Assembly: GCA_017861355.1 (NCBI GenBank)
Contig: JAGFXQ010000010.1
Location: forward strand, 1-24,357
From: Bacillota bacterium
GTDB lineage: Bacteria; Bacillota; Clostridia; Lachnospirales; Lachnospiraceae
Length of the DNA stretch: 24,357 bases
Reading direction: 5' to 3'
Part shown: positions 21,801-24,357 of the stretch, in pieces
How positions within the stretch are numbered: the stretch's first letter is position 1
Layout: the number at the start of each line of letters is the position of its first letter
Notes under the pieces: model-generated
Told to the model about the DNA's origin: nothing
Seen by the model: the letters and a program-made list of their open reading frames with translations, nothing else
The model's database searches: none
Program-made: the position numbers and the translations under genes

Positions 21801-23951
21801 ATGATGACGCCATCATTTAATGATAGAATCGCTTCTATAAAGCGAACCAAACTGGAATTCAATCAGGAGAAAATCGACCGAAATGGCACCTATGACAACG
21901 ATGACCATGGTTGGGTTCCATTTTCTAATCCAATCGATTATGAGAAGGTTTTGGAGGAGAAGAGCGGTCTTTGTACCGGGATGGAAGCGGTTAGCAGAAC
22001 CTTTGCGAATTACCTGGATGCTCATCCGGTATATATTCATCCGATGAGTGCCTTTGCCGGAGCATGGGCGGGGGCGGCAGAGGTGGGCGGACCCTGGCGT
22101 CCGGAACACCGTATGGATGAGATCGAAGACGAGTGTAGAAGGTATAATATTCAAATGCGCGGTATCTATGCCATGAACCATGTGGGCGGTGACCTAAAGA
22201 TCGGCCTGGAGCTTGGATGGGGCGGGCTGCTTAAGAAGATCAGATATTACCGGGAATTCAACCAACCGGAGGTGACGGAGTTCTATGATGGTGAGGAACG
22301 GATTGTCATCGCTACACAGAATTGGATCCGACGCCATGTTGATTATGCCAGAGCACAGGCAGTGACCGAGACAGATTCCTTTGTCCGGGAGAACATGAGA
22401 GAAATCGCTGATATGAACGAATGGCTAATCGAGAATCCACCCCGGACACTGCGGGAAGCCATGCAGTTTCTGACCTGGTTTCAGAGTATTGACCGGATGT
22501 ATTTTACGAACGGTTCTCTGGGCCAACTGGATGAACTGCTGCGACCTTTTTATGAAGCCGATATCGCTACAGGGCGGATTCAGGACGATGATGAGGTAGT
22601 TTGGTATACTGCCTGTCTTCTGTTCAATGATACCCATTATTCGCAGATCGGTGGCGAGAATCCGGCGGACGGACATGATATTGCGAGTCGGATGTCATTT
22701 CTTATACTGGAAGGAATGCACCGGTTAAATATCCCTAGTAATATTGCATTTCGCGTCCATGATCGGTTGAATGAAGAATTGATGGATCGATGTGTGGAAT
22801 ATCTCTTTGCGGACGGAACCGGGGTCTGCTATTCCTGCTCCGGTGGTCTGAACAAAGGCTTTATGAACAGCGGATATCCGGAAGCACTGGCCAGAATGCG
22901 TGCGAAAGTAGGATGTAACTGGACCGCACTACCGGGTATCGAATATTGCCTGCAGGATGTAACCCGGATCTGCCTTGCGAAGCCGCTGCTTCTTTCTCTG
23001 GAGGATTTGATGGAAACGGATGGCGAAAAGTCCATGGAAAGCTTGTGGGAACGCTATTCCTATCATATCAGACGAAGCTGTGAGATGATTAAGGATGGCC
23101 TGGACTGGCATCTGGAATACAAACACCTTAATAAACCGGAAATTGTACTCAATCTCTTTGCACATGGCCCGATAGAGCGTGGCGTCGATATGTCACATGG
23201 TGGTGTGGATATCGTAAATATGGCCTGTGATGCAACCGCTTTAGCTACAGCGGCGGATTCCTTCGCAGCTATAGAACAGTTTGTAGTTCAAAGTAAACGG
23301 TTATCCTGGGAGGAGCTTTATACTGTCCTTCAGAATAATTACGCAGGAGCGGAAGAGATCAGACTTATGCTTAAGAGTACTCCACGTTATGGTGCTGGGA
23401 ATACCAGAGCGGATGATTGGGCAAAACGAATCTCCGATCTATTCTCGGCTATCATGAGCGAGCCTACCAAGAATGGACATAAGGTATTACCGGGTATCTT
23501 TTCTCATGGCTCAGTCTTTATGCATGGCAAGAACCTTCCTGCCACACCGAATGGTCGTTATGATTCGGACCCGATCTCACATAGTGCTGATCCGGATCCC
23601 GGATTCTTACCGGGAGGAGGAACAGCTCCCACAGCCAAAGCGAATGCTGTAGCAGGAGTAACCTGTGTCTCGGGAAACTCCACACCCTTACAGATTGATA
23701 TCGACAGCCGACTTGCACAGGAAATGGGAGGAAGAGAGATTATCAAGTCTTACATCAAGACTTTCAATGACATGGGCGGAACACTTATGAACATCAATGT
23801 GGTATCGAAGCAGAAGATTCTGGAGGCTCATAAGGATCCGGATCGATATCCGGATCTTGTCGTCCGAGTGACGGGATATAGTGCCTTCTTCAAATCTCTA
23901 TCAGCGGAGTATCGACAGCAGGTGGTTGATCGTTGGATCGCACAGGGATAA
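21801..23951 (+). CDS. Glycyl radical enzyme of unrecognised class (PFL-like superfamily)
   Basis: The C-terminal radical motif LVVRVTGYSAFFKSLS places the radical on Gly692. The candidate catalytic thiyl residue is Cys372 in VGCNWTALPG. Other superfamily landmarks are NGRYDSDPISHSADPDPG and GGGTAPTAKANAV (about 584-617). In the dehydratase classes the cysteine is followed by a glutamate two residues on (GCVE), and pyruvate formate-lyase has two adjacent cysteines; here the residues are Cys-Asn-Trp, so neither reaction is supported. The protein has 716 residues, short for the superfamily. AGGAGG sets the ATG at 21801. It is coupled to its own activase and lies in a mannoside uptake operon, so a sugar, sugar acid or glycan-derived substrate is likely but unproven. 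Confidence 0.9.
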   Translation: MMTPSFNDRIASIKRTKLEFNQEKIDRNGTYDNDDHGWVPFSNPIDYEKVLEEKSGLCTGMEAVSRTFANYLDAHPVYIHPMSAFAGAWAGAAEVGGPWRPEHRMDEIEDECRRYNIQMRGIYAMNHVGGDLKIGLELGWGGLLKKIRYYREFNQPEVTEFYDGEERIVIATQNWIRRHVDYARAQAVTETDSFVRENMREIADMNEWLIENPPRTLREAMQFLTWFQSIDRMYFTNGSLGQLDELLRPFYEADIATGRIQDDDEVVWYTACLLFNDTHYSQIGGENPADGHDIASRMSFLILEGMHRLNIPSNIAFRVHDRLNEELMDRCVEYLFADGTGVCYSCSGGLNKGFMNSGYPEALARMRAKVGCNWTALPGIEYCLQDVTRICLAKPLLLSLEDLMETDGEKSMESLWERYSYHIRRSCEMIKDGLDWHLEYKHLNKPEIVLNLFAHGPIERGVDMSHGGVDIVNMACDATALATAADSFAAIEQFVVQSKRLSWEELYTVLQNNYAGAEEIRLMLKSTPRYGAGNTRADDWAKRISDLFSAIMSEPTKNGHKVLPGIFSHGSVFMHGKNLPATPNGRYDSDPISHSADPDPGFLPGGGTAPTAKANAVAGVTCVSGNSTPLQIDIDSRLAQEMGGREIIKSYIKTFNDMGGTLMNINVVSKQKILEAHKDPDRYPDLVVRVTGYSAFFKSLSAEYRQQVVDRWIAQG

Positions 23952-24045
23952 GCGCAGGAGGTTAACCGAAAACTGACAATTGATAACATCGGAGTATTAC
24001 ATAATAGCAGTTAGAATTTCAATTAGATCAAGGAGGATGGGTTGT

Positions 24046-24357
24046 ATGAAACCAATCAAAAAAGTTAGTTGGATTCTCGTATTAAGTTTACTCGCTTCAC
24101 TATGGATCAATGTTACACCTGCTTCAGCTGCAGTGAACTGGCCGGCGAATCAATTGCTGCCGTCTTTATCTGCACCGGCATCTACGCTTGACTTAATCAG
24201 TACTGAGACTAACAAGTTCTATCAAGGAGAAAGCAATAGCCTGGGTCATGGAACCGGTCACAATGACGGAGATGGATGGCTGTGCCAATGCGGAATTGAT
24301 GCCGCGAATCGCCATATGATCTATGGACCGTATGATACAAGCATCCCGGCAGGACCA
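24046..24357 (+). CDS. Secreted protein, N-terminal 104 residues only (cut by window edge)
   Basis: The ATG at 24046 follows AGGAGG by nine bases. Residues 1-28 are a signal peptide with a basic start, a hydrophobic core and the cleavage site TPASA-AV. After a Pro/Ala/Ser-rich stretch, the mature protein has FYQGESNSLGHGTGHNDGDGW and ANRHMIYGPYDTSIPAG, Gly/Asp/Tyr-rich beta-type sequence that resembles carbohydrate-binding modules of secreted glycan enzymes. No anchor is seen in the available part. It lies 94 bp after the glycyl radical enzyme gene and is probably part of the same glycan programme. The catalytic part, if any, is outside the window, so its function is unknown. Confidence 0.75.
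   Translation, partial: MKPIKKVSWILVLSLLASLWINVTPASAAVNWPANQLLPSLSAPASTLDLISTETNKFYQGESNSLGHGTGHNDGDGWLCQCGIDAANRHMIYGPYDTSIPAGP

Noticed and set aside
21801..23951. Annotation as pyruvate formate-lyase or glycerol/diol dehydratase
   Set aside because: Neither the Cys-Cys pair nor the Cys-x-Glu motif is present, and the activase has the extra ferredoxin clusters absent from the PFL activase.
23952..24045. CAGGAGGTTAA after the glycyl radical enzyme stop as the ribosome site of another gene
   Set aside because: No start codon with an open frame follows. It resembles the ribosome site before the glycyl radical enzyme but seems unused.

Overview
The window looks like chromosomal DNA of a low-to-moderate G+C, Gram-positive, anaerobic, glycan-degrading Clostridia, most like the Lachnospiraceae. 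The reasons are strong AGGAGG ribosome binding sites, sigma-A promoters with extended -10 boxes, lipoprotein xylan enzymes with acidic Thr/Glu-rich linkers, a mannose-family PTS, a CUT1 sugar ABC importer with no ATPase of its own, and an oxygen-sensitive glycyl radical enzyme. The family-level placement is an inference. I see no tRNA, rRNA, insertion sequence, phage gene or CRISPR array.

Region 1 (1-4240) is a xylan locus. After a small uncharacterised gene comes an AraC-type regulator on the minus strand. It is divergent from a surface lipoprotein CE1 esterase and a GH10 xylanase lipoprotein. The two enzymes would cut acylated xylan at the cell surface.

Region 2 (4260-12620) is one co-directional cluster: tandem-GNAT acetyltransferase, PIG-L-type deacetylase homologue, MurQ (MurNAc-6-phosphate etherase), mannose-family PTS EIIB-EIIC-EIID, a 217-bp gap, EIIA, a GntR/UTRA regulator, HPr and Enzyme I. 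It is a nearly self-sufficient phosphotransferase system joined to amino-sugar enzymes. Similar palindromes lie just downstream of the two best promoters (4268-4296 and 9726-9753), so the GntR protein probably controls both. MurQ points to a MurNAc-type, cell-wall-derived substrate, although known MurNAc transporters are usually of another PTS family.

Region 3 (12620-24357) is a second glycan cluster: a GntR-LacI hybrid regulator whose frame is broken by a TAA at codon 32, a 1003-residue GH38 alpha-mannosidase, a sugar-binding lipoprotein with two permeases, a glycyl radical enzyme activase, a 716-residue glycyl radical enzyme of no recognised class, and the first 104 codons of a secreted protein cut by the window edge. 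TATATCA/TGATATA half-sites cluster in both the regulator promoter and the mannosidase promoter, and the same 13-bp palindrome occurs twice inside the mannosidase gene. A plausible reading is import of mannose-containing oligosaccharides, cytoplasmic trimming by the mannosidase, and radical chemistry on a product whose identity the sequence does not reveal.
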